A stretch of 49,168 nucleotides of DNA from Dehalococcoidia bacterium (GCA_009693015.1 SHYB01000014.1:1-49168), one strand, 5' to 3'; positions 1-8,930 are shown, counted from the first letter of the stretch. Notes: generated by a model not told the origin, from the sequence alone. Translations and numbers: made by a program.

Positions 1-410
1 CGCCAGCCGGTGATCGTCAAACGACTTGAAAAGCTCGGCCAGCGGCTTGCCCAGTTGCAGCTGGATGACGGCCTTGATCTGCTCCACCGGCACCGGCGGC
101 GCGTCATCCAGCTGCTTGGCGAACTCCGCCTGGTACTCCGGCGCAAGCACGTCGGGGCGCATAGAGAGGATCTGCCCCATCTTGATGAACGTCGGCTACA
201 GGTCCTCCATCACTTGCCGCAACTCCACCGGTCCCGTGTCTGCACCGTTTTTCGGCCTGCGCCTGAACCATTCTTGGAAGGGGGAGTCCGCCTTGAACCC
301 CCGAGCGGAAGGCTTGCATCCCTCCGCTCTCCCCGCTGACAGATTCACATGAGGCCCACTGGGTTTTTGAAGCAATGCTCTCGAGGGAGAGGCGGTCCTT
401 GTGCAACGCT
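1..410 (-). pseudogene. AarF/UbiB (ABC1) atypical kinase-like gene, partial and disrupted
   Basis: Read on the minus strand, positions 1-290 encode a segment typical of the N-terminal part of ABC1/UbiB-type kinases: ELRQVMEDL, then PTFIKMGQILSMRPDVL, then a segment rich in the family's DDAPPVP and GKPLAELF elements. The gene runs off the left edge of the window. An in-frame TAG at 196-198 replaces the Gly of the invariant LGPTFIK motif. The usual 40-60 residues before this motif are not recognisable between 290 and 410. No good start codon with a ribosome binding site is visible in this frame. Family members are membrane-associated kinase-like proteins linked to isoprenoid-quinone metabolism. 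Either this is a decayed gene or the sequence has errors. It would be the last gene of the minus-strand group that starts with ftsY. Confidence 0.6.
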
Positions 411-412
411 CT

Positions 413-1753
413 TTACTCCCACCACATGCACACCGGCGCCTGGCCCGTGATCATCTTGGCGACAAGCCGTCCCAGGCGCACGCTGTAGTTGGTCCCGCGG
501 TCTTCGGGGTAGATCTGCGTGGTGTTCGCCAGCCACAGGTCTTTGAGCGGCGTCTGCAACGGCGGGATGCGCTGGGAGTAGTCCACCCCGATGATGGGCT
601 GGGCGGCGTCTTCGCGGTGGTAGTGGCGGTTGGTCACCCATGACTCGTCGAACGCGGGGTTGATCTTCTTCAGCGCAGGCACATAGCGCCGCCATAACTC
701 ATCCGGCGGCATGCTGTACATTTCGCTTGCGCGCGAGAGGTAGTTGGAAAGATAGACCAGGTGCTTGCCGCCGTAGCGTTCCTTGTCCACGAAGTTGGTG
801 TGCTCAATCAGCCCCACGAAGGGGATGGAGCGGTCGGCGATGTTCATCCAGTAAGCCCAGGAGAAGGGCCGGTCGAGCTCCATGATGATGAGCACCGCGG
901 CCTGGTACTGGGGAGCGAGCAGGCGCGTGTAGCTCTCCGGCAGCTCGGGGACGAGGCGCGGGAAGATGGACGACGGCGTGGTGGACAGCACCACGTCGAA
1001 GTCGCGCGACTCGCGGCCGCCACCGGGGTACTGCACGTCGAGGCCCGTGGCGCGGCCATCGCGCACCGTCACGCGATGCACCGTGGAGGGGTAGTGCACC
1101 TCGCCGCCCATCGCGCGTATCTCGCGCTCCAGTGCCTCGAAGATTTCGGCGAAGCTGCCCAGGGGGTAGCCCAGGCGCTCGCGGCTGCGCAGGCCCTTAT
1201 CGCGGGAGGTGGTGCGCAGGTAAATCTTGCCCCACAGCCAGGCCATGGACACCTGCGACGCGCTCTCGCCGAACTTGCCGCGCAGCATGGGGTTCCAGAT
1301 GACGTCGAAAATCTGCTTGCCGGCGTGCGTGCGTATCCACTCTTCCGCGGTGACGCGCTCCAGCTCCCGCGGCCAGTATTTCGTTCGTTGCAAGCGCAAC
1401 GTCATCAGGCCCAGCTTCACCCGGTTGTAGGGAGAGAGAGGCGTAAACCGCAGCAGGTCGAGCGGCGTGGTGAACTGATGAATCTTGCCGCCGTAGAAGA
1501 AGCCGACCTTGGATTCGATCCACGCGAGTTTCGGCCCCAGCCCCAGCTCGTGGATGAGATCCACCATGTGAGTGTCCGACTTGAACAGGTGGTGGTAGCC
1601 GCGCTCCAGCCGCCCGCCGCCGACATCGAACGTGGACGCTTGCCCGCCGAGGACAGCCGCGCGTTCGAAGACCGCCGCCTGGTGTCCGTCCTTGCCCAAC
1701 TGGTAGGCCGCCGCCAGCCCCAGCGCGCCGCCACCGATGATGCCGATTTTCAT
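413..1753 (-). CDS. NAD(P)/FAD-dependent oxidoreductase (protoporphyrinogen oxidase / amine oxidase fold)
   Basis: A 446-residue flavoprotein. The N-terminus has the Rossmann dinucleotide motif GIIGGGALGLAAAYQL (residues 4-19), followed by the ERAAVLGGQAST segment that contacts FAD in the amine-oxidase/protoporphyrinogen-oxidase superfamily. A second FAD-binding segment near the C-terminus (DLWLANTTQIYPEDRG) is also present. The substrate is unknown; relatives act on porphyrinogens, carotenoids and UDP-galactopyranose-like sugars. It follows the UPF0104 flippase-like gene on the same strand, which suggests a part in lipid or glycoconjugate metabolism (inference). The ATG overlaps the stop of a 23-codon mini-ORF as ATGA. 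That mini-ORF is a duplicated copy of this gene's own start (see repeat at 1732-1836). Confidence 0.85.
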   Translation of the reverse strand: MKIGIIGGGALGLAAAYQLGKDGHQAAVFERAAVLGGQASTFDVGGGRLERGYHHLFKSDTHMVDLIHELGLGPKLAWIESKVGFFYGGKIHQFTTPLDLLRFTPLSPYNRVKLGLMTLRLQRTKYWPRELERVTAEEWIRTHAGKQIFDVIWNPMLRGKFGESASQVSMAWLWGKIYLRTTSRDKGLRSRERLGYPLGSFAEIFEALEREIRAMGGEVHYPSTVHRVTVRDGRATGLDVQYPGGGRESRDFDVVLSTTPSSIFPRLVPELPESYTRLLAPQYQAAVLIIMELDRPFSWAYWMNIADRSIPFVGLIEHTNFVDKERYGGKHLVYLSNYLSRASEMYSMPPDELWRRYVPALKKINPAFDESWVTNRHYHREDAAQPIIGVDYSQRIPPLQTPLKDLWLANTTQIYPEDRGTNYSVRLGRLVAKMITGQAPVCMWWE

Positions 1754-1836
1754 AGTTGCACCGTATCCCCAGCCGGCGGCGCGTCTTGCGGGGCGATGGT
1801 GCCGATGATGCCGTCTTTCATGGCCGTACCGTTTCC
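1732..1836 (-). repeat. Diverged duplication of the oxidoreductase start, forming a coupled mini-ORF
   Basis: Positions 1732-1768 (start of the FAD oxidoreductase) and 1800-1836 align without gaps at 28 of 37 bases, 68 bp apart. The upstream copy creates a 23-codon ORF on the minus strand (1821 down to 1750) that begins MKDGIIG, imitating the real MKIGIIG. Its ATG overlaps the TGA of the flippase gene, and its TGA overlaps the ATG of the oxidoreductase; both are ATGA overlaps. Ribosomes could therefore pass flippase, mini-ORF and oxidoreductase without leaving the mRNA. Whether the peptide matters is unknown. Confidence 0.75.
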
Positions 1837-2870
1837 GCGGGTTTGGGCGCGAGCGGCTCCGCAGGCTTTTGCCGCAGCATTTCGCCCAGCGATAGGTTGT
1901 ATTGCCAGACGTAGAACAAGCCCAGTAGCGTCACCGGCGCCAGCAGCGCCACGTGCAGGGCGATGGCGTAGGCCGCCGCCACGTCCGTGCCCACGCCCAG
2001 ACCTTCAAGCGTCAGGCGCGCGCCGTACTCGAACGGCCCCACGCCGCCGGCACTGGAGGGCACGCTGGTCACAAGGTTGGAGGTGGACGTGGTGATGAGC
2101 AAGGCGTGGAATGGCTGCTCCAGCTTGAACGCGATGGCAACCAAGTAGTACATCGTTCCTTCGGCGATCCAGATGGGGAAGCTGCACGCCAGCGTGGCGG
2201 CAAGCCGGCGCGGGCTGCGCAGCGTGGAAATGCCTTCGACAAAGCGGAGGGCCAGTCCCTGCACGGGGCGCTTGAGCCGCGCAGGCATGAGGGCGACCAG
2301 CATGCGGGTCAGGGCACGGCCCAGCGCGGGCCATAACGCAATGCCGAGGAACAGCGCCAGTACGGTCACAAAGGGGCCGATCACCAGCGCGAGCAGCAGA
2401 GCCAGCGGTATGCCGGTATCGCCGGAGAAACTGCGAAGAAGATCGGGGAGCGGCAGAAACGGCCACACGATGAGCGCAATGGCAATGAGCACGATGCCAT
2501 CGAGCACGCGCTCCACGATGATCGTCGCCAGCGCCGCGGTGGCGCTGACCCCTTCGCGGCGGCTGACGAACAGCGATCGCACCAGCTCCCCGGCGCGAAG
2601 GGGGAGAAGGTTGTTCGCCATGTAGCCCACGACGACGACGGGGTAGAGGCGCGCCACGCCCACGGATTTCATGGGGCGGAGCAGCACATGCCAGCGCAAG
2701 GTGCGGAACCATACGGCAATGAAGTACATGGCGAGGGCAGGGACAAACCACCAGTAGTTGGCGCTGCGCAGGGCGCCGGCGGTCTTGCGCAGGTCAATCT
2801 TCCAGAAGAATAGTCCCAGCAGCACGGCGCTGACGGCTACTCCTACCCAGAATTTGGGGGATTTCAGCAA
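1818..2870 (-). CDS. UPF0104 / AglD-YbhN-like integral membrane protein (flippase-like)
   Basis: A 350-residue polytopic membrane protein of the lysylphosphatidylglycerol-synthetase transmembrane family (UPF0104, also AglD/YbhN). The first membrane helix starts at about residue 8. The family-typical segments NNLLPLRAGELVRS (about 86-99) and IIVERVLDGI (about 117-126) are present, followed by several hydrophobic helices and the SNLVTSVPSSAGGVGPFE segment that matches the family's conserved GGIG region. Members are proposed to move or modify lipid-linked sugars or charged lipids in the cytoplasmic membrane; the exact activity here is not known. The start is TTG at 2868-2870 with GAGG about 8 nt upstream. 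It lies 100 nt after the Agl23-like gene, which fits a shared glycoconjugate role. The gap holds a TATACT motif but no convincing -35. Confidence 0.85.
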   Translation of the reverse strand: MLKSPKFWVGVAVSAVLLGLFFWKIDLRKTAGALRSANYWWFVPALAMYFIAVWFRTLRWHVLLRPMKSVGVARLYPVVVVGYMANNLLPLRAGELVRSLFVSRREGVSATAALATIIVERVLDGIVLIAIALIVWPFLPLPDLLRSFSGDTGIPLALLLALVIGPFVTVLALFLGIALWPALGRALTRMLVALMPARLKRPVQGLALRFVEGISTLRSPRRLAATLACSFPIWIAEGTMYYLVAIAFKLEQPFHALLITTSTSNLVTSVPSSAGGVGPFEYGARLTLEGLGVGTDVAAAYAIALHVALLAPVTLLGLFYVWQYNLSLGEMLRQKPAEPLAPKPAETVRP

Positions 2871-2970
2871 GCGGTTTCCTCGGGCGCGGCCCAGCCTGCG
2901 CCAGCCACCTAGTATACGTTGCAGACCGGCGCGCGGCGCTCAGGGCGGCGGCGGCGCCCCGGCAAGACGC

Positions 2971-5379
2971 CTAGTTCCCCGCCGGCGGCGCACGCTCCAG
3001 CAGCGGTTTGGCGTAAAACACGGTGAACTTGTTGGTGGAAGGGCCCGTCCCCACGTCGCGGTAGACGTAGTAGCGCAGCATGTTGTTCCACGCATCCGCG
3101 CTTTGGACATCGTCCCAGAACTTGCCGATGGTGTACTTCTGGTAGACGCTGAAAGGGTTGAACCACTGGTTCATGGCGAACGTGGGCCCCTCTACGTAGC
3201 GGTCCTTCACCGCGGCGAGCTTGCCCGCATTCTGCCGCGCCACCAGCAACACGTCGTGATCGAACGTGGGGGTAGTGCTAGTGAGATCGGGGAAGGCCAC
3301 GTCCTTGTAGCCGCGCAGATACCATCGCCAGGGTGCGAAGGCGGCGTCGCTGGTATCCGCCAGCACGCGCAGGCCATCGCCTTTGCCTGACGCCGCCGCC
3401 AGCCGTTCGATCTCCAGCGCGGTGCGCTGCACCCCCGGCCCCGGTTGCGAGTAGAGGAACAACTCCTTGGGATCGTCGGCATTGTCGAACGAGGCCTGGA
3501 AGGAGGCTCGCAGGGTGAGCACGGAAAGGACGAGCACCAGGGAGATCGCCAGCATGGGCGCGGCGCGGCGCGTGCCCACCCAGAGCCAGAGCCACGCCGC
3601 CGCGGAGATCAGCAGTCCCGCGAAGATCAGCGGCCCGATGAACCCCCACATGCCCGCGCCCTGGTGCGGTTGCCAGTTGGCCCGCGTCGCCAGGGCGTAG
3701 AGCAATGCAATCACGACGGGCACGGCCAGCAACAGGACAACTGCACCGCTGCGCGCCGCCTCACGCCAGGGCAGGCGCTCCAGCATCTGCCCCAGCATCT
3801 TGCCGGCGAGCAGCGCAAAGGGCACGACGAGATGGGTGGTCAGCCACGGCATCTTTTCGCCGGCGACGATGTAGAGAATCACCGTGAGCAGCGCCCAGTG
3901 GGTGAGGAACCACTCGAACTTGCTGCCTTTGCCCAGGCCCATGAAAACGACCACGGCAATCCCCAGCGCCAGCGGGGCGTACTGCGCTTTGCCTCCGCCG
4001 AAGGTGTACACCAGCGCGGACAGCCCCCCTGCAATCGCCAAAACGAGAGCCGCCCAGAAGAGAAATTGGATGCCGCGCCGCGTTACGGCCAGCGCGATGG
4101 CCGCCAGGCCCAGGCCCACGGGCAGAAACTCGTACACGCCCAGAGTCATGAGATAGTAGTACCAGGGCTGTCCCGCCCGCTCCACCGGCTGCTGCGCGAT
4201 CCAATAGCCCAGTGCCTGCCAAATGCCGGTGCCCATGCCCAGCATGTTGGTGAACAGCGTGGTATGCAGGGTGAAGAATATGCCGTAGAAGATGAGGATC
4301 GCCACCAGCCACACCTTGAAGCGCCAGGAGATGGCGATGGCCGCGCTCATGCCGAAGAGCACGGCGACGATCAGCCCCGCCATGACGTACGCCGCCGTGC
4401 CTTGCGGCGAACCGACCTTGGTGGTGTCGTTCCCCTCCGCGCCCAGCACCAGCGTCAGCGTGGAGACATGCTCGATAAGCGCCCCGACGAGCGCGCCGGC
4501 AAGCGGCAGGGACACCAGCACCGCCAGGACGACGAAGCCCACGCGCCCTGGCCTGCGCGCCCTCACCCGCAGCCTGGACCGCAGCCGCGCCAGTCGCCCG
4601 GCGGCACGGGATGCGCCGATGAAGCCTGCAGCGACTTGCGAGCGCAGCCACCACAGCGCGAGGAAACTTGTTACCGCAACAACGCTGATGTACGCCGTTT
4701 CCTTCGCGGCGAACGAGAGCGCCATCACCGCGGTGCCGCCGTAGAGGTAGCCGTCCTTGCGCGTGGCGATGTATTTCCACATCAACCCCACCATCGCAAG
4801 ATCGAAGACGATGGCGAAGATGTCCTCCCGCAGGAATCGCGAGAAGTACAGCAGCGAGGGGGAGAAGGCCAGCATCGCGCCCGCCGCCAGCGCGCCCCAG
4901 CGGCCCAGGTGCCCGCGCAACACCAGCGGCATGGCGGCAAGGGCCACGCCGAAGAGCGCGGGCATGACGCGCGGCGCGGCCAGCGTATCGCCGAACACGC
5001 CGATGCCCGCGGCGCCCATGAAATACATCCACGGCCCGTGCGACCAGGAGCTGTGGGTGTAGGAGACATCGTAGAACAGCTTCCAGCTATCCCAGGCGTG
5101 GATGGACTCGTCGTAGTGGTAGGTGCGCAGGTCGAGATGCCACAGATGCGCCGCCAGCGCCGCCAGCAGCAGCGCGGCCCAGGCCAGCATCTCCCACGAC
5201 ACGGCGATGCCGCGCGGCGCAGGGACCGCGGGCGGCGGCGGCCGCGGCTCCGGCTCCTGCGATGGCAATTGCGGCAGGTCTTCGAACGCCAGCTCTTCCA
5301 GCGGCGACGGCGCTTCGTTTGCGGGGGGTGGTGGTTGCAACTCTTGTGTCATGCCGCCATGCCGATTAAGGGTTCCCAT
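2971..5379 (-). CDS. TIGR03663 / Agl23-like GT-C membrane glycosyltransferase family protein
   Basis: An 802-residue membrane protein. A Pro/Glu-rich cytoplasmic N-terminus (about 65 residues) is followed by roughly a dozen hydrophobic helices and a C-terminal soluble domain of about 180 residues. Just after the first helix comes YHYDESIHAWDSWK, the acidic first-loop signature of dolichol-phosphate-mannose-type GT-C transferases. Overall it matches the TIGR03663 'flippase activity-associated Agl23' family of Chloroflexota and haloarchaea. The likely role is transfer or export of lipid-linked sugars at the outer membrane face (family knowledge plus inference). The start is ambiguous: ATG 5377-5379 overlaps the upstream gene by 14 nt, and a second ATG at 5350-5352 (MTQEL) lies just beyond that stop. 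The two genes are almost certainly co-translated. Confidence 0.85.
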   Translation of the reverse strand: MGTLNRHGGMTQELQPPPPANEAPSPLEELAFEDLPQLPSQEPEPRPPPPAVPAPRGIAVSWEMLAWAALLLAALAAHLWHLDLRTYHYDESIHAWDSWKLFYDVSYTHSSWSHGPWMYFMGAAGIGVFGDTLAAPRVMPALFGVALAAMPLVLRGHLGRWGALAAGAMLAFSPSLLYFSRFLREDIFAIVFDLAMVGLMWKYIATRKDGYLYGGTAVMALSFAAKETAYISVVAVTSFLALWWLRSQVAAGFIGASRAAGRLARLRSRLRVRARRPGRVGFVVLAVLVSLPLAGALVGALIEHVSTLTLVLGAEGNDTTKVGSPQGTAAYVMAGLIVAVLFGMSAAIAISWRFKVWLVAILIFYGIFFTLHTTLFTNMLGMGTGIWQALGYWIAQQPVERAGQPWYYYLMTLGVYEFLPVGLGLAAIALAVTRRGIQFLFWAALVLAIAGGLSALVYTFGGGKAQYAPLALGIAVVVFMGLGKGSKFEWFLTHWALLTVILYIVAGEKMPWLTTHLVVPFALLAGKMLGQMLERLPWREAARSGAVVLLLAVPVVIALLYALATRANWQPHQGAGMWGFIGPLIFAGLLISAAAWLWLWVGTRRAAPMLAISLVLVLSVLTLRASFQASFDNADDPKELFLYSQPGPGVQRTALEIERLAAASGKGDGLRVLADTSDAAFAPWRWYLRGYKDVAFPDLTSTTPTFDHDVLLVARQNAGKLAAVKDRYVEGPTFAMNQWFNPFSVYQKYTIGKFWDDVQSADAWNNMLRYYVYRDVGTGPSTNKFTVFYAKPLLERAPPAGN

Positions 5380-7849
5380 ATACTACTACGCCGGGGCCGG
5401 AGTAGGCCGGTGGCAACACCGCCGCCAGCCGCGCATTGACTTCAACGCCGTAGGTCTGCCGCTCCAGCGCGCCTGCGATCACATAGCGCACCCCGTACTT
5501 CGCCAGCGCCGCCCGCACGGTCTGCGCATCTGTGCTGCGATAGATCGTGTCGATGTCCCGCGCCCGCTCGGCGATGGCCGCGTCGTCGCGCCCCCACTGA
5601 TGCTCGTGCCCCGGCCAGCCCAGCACGGCGGGCTGCCCCGTCCGCGCCGAAACCCGCGCGATGCCTGCCTGGTAATCGCCCGTGGGACGCTTCGCCTGAT
5701 CCAGCGGCAACGCCTCCACGATGACGTCGCCGCCGCGGGCATGCTCCAGGAGCCACTGATAGGCGCTCCACTCCCCAGGGTCGGAGTCCAGCACCCAGGC
5801 CGTGCCGTCGAGCGTAGCCTTCGTCCGCAAATGGTCAGTCTTCGTCCAGATCGCGGCAGGGAGGAACAGGAACGCCGCGGCGATGGATACGGCGGCGATT
5901 GCCAGGACTGTTGCCGGCAGAGGGCCACGTCGCGCCGCGTCAGAGGCGGTGCGCACCTGCGTCCAGTGGTACAGGCCCACAGCGCCAGCCACCGCCAGCA
6001 ACGCCCACGCCTGGTAGTACAGCTTAAACACGGTGTTCATGCGATTGCCGAAGAGGTCGTTGAGGTGGAACAGCTCCGCGCCCATCACGAGGAACAGCGC
6101 CACGGCGACGGCGAGCAGGGCGAACTGTAGCGACGCCGAGGCCGCGCCATCGCGCGACGCCTTTCTGCCCAGTACGGCCAGGGCCAGCGCCAGCACGGCG
6201 GCGTACGGCAGGAGGTGCCAGGACCGGCTGCCGATGGCGAGGAGCGCCAGGTTGATGGAGCGCGGCCTGCCTCCAGCCAGCCCCAAGCTGGCGCCGGAGG
6301 CGGCTAGGCCAATTTCCACCGCCGCCCATATCGCAAACGGGAGGAGCGCTAGCGCCGCGGCGCGGAAGATGATCGAGCGCCGCCACGGTTGCCCGGGGGC
6401 AGCCGGCACGCCATCCGCGCCCAGCAGCCGCAGCGCCGTCATGCGCGCGGATGCGGCGAAGGTCTCCCATCCCAGGCGCAGCACCAGCGCCAGGGCCAGC
6501 AGCAGCAGCGGCCCCCAGAACACGATGGCGTGGATGGGCCGGGTCATCGCCGCGCGCACCGGCGCGATAGGCACGCGGCTGTTTACTTGCGTTTGCAATG
6601 ACGAGGTGAACGGGGCGTACAGCAGCCAGATGAGCAGGAGCAGCAGCGCCATGGCGATCGCCACGGAGAGCATGCCCGCGCCCCTGCCCGCGGCCCTGGC
6701 GTGGATGGCGTTCAGCGCCACCGCGGCGAGAAACAGCACGGTGAAGGTGGGCAGGTCCCAGGAGTTGAGGAAGCCCAGGCCGCCGAGCACCAGGCCTATC
6801 GCCACAAGCTCCCACGGCCGCTCCTGCACCCACGCCAGCCCCCATACCGCCCGCGCACGCAAAGCGTTGAACGCCAGGGCCATGGCCAGCAGCATGAACG
6901 GCAGGGCCATGACGTGCGGGTGCAGATCGCCCAGGATGAAGCTGAACGCAGGGAACTCGGTGATGGTGTAATCACTGCCCGCGGCGTTGTTGATGATGCG
7001 CGTGGAGCGCCAGAACCAGAAGGAATCGTCAGGGTGCCAGGATGGGCTGCGGGAGACGCCGGTGAGTCCGTCCACGCCCAGCCACTCCCAGAACGGTTGC
7101 GGACCGATGCCGTTGGTCTGGAAGAACTCCAGCAGACCTACGAGGTTCCCCATGAACACCAGCAACAGAGCGGCGAGCAGCCCAAATCGCATCGCCGTGC
7201 CCGCGCTCGCCCTCAGCCCATCGTTGCGGCGCAGCGTAGCCACGATGTTGTACGTCAGCCCCATCGCGCCAGTGGCGGCCATCGCGGCAAACGAGGCCAG
7301 CGCCAGGTTGTAACCGACGGCGGGGGCAACGCCGCTCAGCTTGACCACACCCGCGGTCATGAGATAGCCGAAGTAGTAGTAGCTGATGGATGCCCCGGCA
7401 AACCACGGATCGTTGGGAGGAAACTCCGGGCTGCGCAGCACGGCGTTCAGCATGGCGAAGTCCATGGGCTGCTCGGTATGCTCAATGGCGGGCGTATGGC
7501 TACGCACCCACGCCCACAGCACGAATACCCCGGCGAAGACCAGTTCCGTGACGATGATCTCGCGGCGGTGCGTCTGCCAGACACGCGCCAGCGGCTCGCC
7601 GCGGCGGCGGTGCACGATATACGCCAGCGCCAGCAACGCGGCGACAGCGATCTCCACGCCGGTGCGGCTGTTGGGCAGAATGCCGGTATCCACGCCCACC
7701 CAGTAGAGGTAGCCGAACAGCAGGAGGCCCAGCGGCCGGGAAAAGGCGTAGCCGCGGTCAGGCAGGTTGCGGAACAGGGCCAGGGTGATGGGCAGCGCGG
7801 CAAGGCCCAGGAGGAGAAAGGTCAGCCACCAGATGAAGGCATCCAGCAC
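5366..7849 (-). CDS. DUF2298 / TIGR03662 'YYY' membrane protein
   Basis: An 827-residue polytopic membrane protein. The motif SISYYYFGYLMTAG (about residue 158) is the triple-tyrosine signature that named the Chlor_Arch_YYY family (TIGR03662, DUF2298), known from Chloroflexus relatives and some archaea. It is followed by a long series of hydrophobic helices. The C-terminal 200 residues form a predicted extracellular soluble domain (for example YQWLLEHARGGDVIVEALP), as in GT-C-type glycosyltransferases. Function is not established; GT-C architecture and pairing with the TIGR03663 protein suggest a membrane sugar transferase. The start is GTG, 3 nt after the ftsY stop, so it is probably co-transcribed with ftsY. 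Its 3' end overlaps the next gene. Confidence 0.88.
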   Translation of the reverse strand: MLDAFIWWLTFLLLGLAALPITLALFRNLPDRGYAFSRPLGLLLFGYLYWVGVDTGILPNSRTGVEIAVAALLALAYIVHRRRGEPLARVWQTHRREIIVTELVFAGVFVLWAWVRSHTPAIEHTEQPMDFAMLNAVLRSPEFPPNDPWFAGASISYYYFGYLMTAGVVKLSGVAPAVGYNLALASFAAMAATGAMGLTYNIVATLRRNDGLRASAGTAMRFGLLAALLLVFMGNLVGLLEFFQTNGIGPQPFWEWLGVDGLTGVSRSPSWHPDDSFWFWRSTRIINNAAGSDYTITEFPAFSFILGDLHPHVMALPFMLLAMALAFNALRARAVWGLAWVQERPWELVAIGLVLGGLGFLNSWDLPTFTVLFLAAVALNAIHARAAGRGAGMLSVAIAMALLLLLIWLLYAPFTSSLQTQVNSRVPIAPVRAAMTRPIHAIVFWGPLLLLALALVLRLGWETFAASARMTALRLLGADGVPAAPGQPWRRSIIFRAAALALLPFAIWAAVEIGLAASGASLGLAGGRPRSINLALLAIGSRSWHLLPYAAVLALALAVLGRKASRDGAASASLQFALLAVAVALFLVMGAELFHLNDLFGNRMNTVFKLYYQAWALLAVAGAVGLYHWTQVRTASDAARRGPLPATVLAIAAVSIAAAFLFLPAAIWTKTDHLRTKATLDGTAWVLDSDPGEWSAYQWLLEHARGGDVIVEALPLDQAKRPTGDYQAGIARVSARTGQPAVLGWPGHEHQWGRDDAAIAERARDIDTIYRSTDAQTVRAALAKYGVRYVIAGALERQTYGVEVNARLAAVLPPAYSGPGVVVYGNP

Positions 7850-7852
7850 AGG

Positions 7853-8809
7853 TTAGCCCTCGGAAGACACCAGCGCCTCGACGAACTCAGCGGGATCGAA
7901 GGGCGCCACATCGTCCAATTGCTCCCCGGTGCCGATAAAGAGGATGGGGATGTGCAACTGATCGGCGATGGCCACGGCGATGCCGCCGCGCGCCGTGCCG
8001 TCGAGCTTGGCGAGAAAGAGGCCGCTCACGCGCACGGCCTCGGAAAAGCTCTTGGCCTGCGCCAGGCCGTTCTGCCCCGTGACGGCGTCCAGCACCAGCA
8101 CCGTCTCGTGCGGCGCGGCGGGGTCGAAGCGCTGCACCACCCGGTGCACCTTCTTCAGCTCTTCCATGAGGTTCACCTTGGTGTGCAGGCGTCCGGCGGT
8201 GTCTATGATCACCACGTCGGCGTTGCGGGCGCGCGCCGCCTCCAGCGCGTCGAAGGCCACCGCGCCGGGGTCCGCGCCGTGCTGGTGGGCGATCACCTGC
8301 GCCCCGACCCGATCTGCCCAGATAGCCAACTGCTCCGATCCCGCGGCGCGAAAGGTGTCCCCCGCCGCGAGCACCACCTGCTTCCCCTGCGCCATGAGGA
8401 GATGCGCCAGCTTGGCGATGCTCGTGGTCTTGCCCGCGCCGTTCACGCCGACGATCAATATGACGTATGGCTTGGCGGGCAACGGCTTGCCCTGCGCTAG
8501 GGCAAGGAGCGGCGAACGCGCCGCCCCTTGCGCGGCGACGATCCGCAACAACTCGTCCTTGAGCATCCCCGGCACCGCAGTGCCGTCCTTCACGCCCTCA
8601 CGTTCGCAGCGCTCCCGCACGCGGGCCAGAATATCCAGCGCCAGCTTCACGCCCACGTCCGCGGCGATCAGGGCCTCTTCCAGCTCCTGCCATGTGTCAT
8701 CGGTAATAGAGGAGCGGGAGAGCACGCCGAGCAGCTTGCCGAACACGCCTTCGCGGGTCTTTTTCAGGCCCACGTCCACCTTCGCTTTGCGCCCGAACAA
8801 CCGCACCAT
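7853..8809 (-). CDS. ftsY: Signal recognition particle receptor FtsY
   Basis: A 318-residue SRP-type GTPase, the membrane receptor that docks ribosome-SRP complexes for co-translational insertion. The N domain is followed by the G domain with GVNGAGKTTSIAKLA (G1), DTFRAAGSEQL, DTAGRLHTK (G3) and TKLD-type LAKLDGTARGG (G4). It consists of only the NG domains, without the long acidic A domain of E. coli FtsY, as is common in many phyla. The ATG at 8807-8809 is chosen because AGGAG lies 5 nt upstream; a TTG six codons earlier is less convincing. It heads a minus-strand group of membrane-protein genes, whose products are the kind of cargo the SRP pathway inserts. Confidence 0.96.
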   Translation of the reverse strand: MVRLFGRKAKVDVGLKKTREGVFGKLLGVLSRSSITDDTWQELEEALIAADVGVKLALDILARVRERCEREGVKDGTAVPGMLKDELLRIVAAQGAARSPLLALAQGKPLPAKPYVILIVGVNGAGKTTSIAKLAHLLMAQGKQVVLAAGDTFRAAGSEQLAIWADRVGAQVIAHQHGADPGAVAFDALEAARARNADVVIIDTAGRLHTKVNLMEELKKVHRVVQRFDPAAPHETVLVLDAVTGQNGLAQAKSFSEAVRVSGLFLAKLDGTARGGIAVAIADQLHIPILFIGTGEQLDDVAPFDPAEFVEALVSSEG

Positions 8810-8924
8810 GCCGCTCCTGTCCGCCAATCCTGGGCTGCGCCGCCGCGTGCCTCGCGCCGCGCCGCCGCATCTCTGTCCCGCCAGGATAGCATGTCACCTG
8901 GGCCGGCGGCACGCTGCCCTGTGC

Positions 8925-8930
8925 TAGAAT
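8925..8930 (+). promoter_or_regulatory. Probable -10 element for the F420-type oxidoreductase gene
   Basis: TAGAAT lies 57 nt before the ATG at 8988. No good -35 hexamer is visible at the usual distance. Similar TAGAAT hexamers precede rnc, the CCA-type gene and uvrC, which supports it as a -10 box. This is pattern-based only. Confidence 0.4.

Noticed and set aside
196-198. TAG in the AarF/UbiB-like gene as a pyrrolysine codon
   Set aside because: The family position is a Gly, not a special catalytic residue, and the upstream part of the gene is also degraded. Nothing supports Pyl use.
2895-2975. Possible duplicated 3' end of the Agl23-like gene (ACTAGG...GG)
   Set aside because: Only a few short matches with gaps; too weak to separate from chance compared with the other border copies.
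3445-5439. A 664-codon plus-strand open frame opposite the Agl23-like gene
   Set aside because: High-GC antisense frame of a well-supported conserved membrane protein; composition is Arg/Gln/His-rich with no domain. The same applies to long plus-strand frames at 761-2095, 6701-8500 and 16259-19033.
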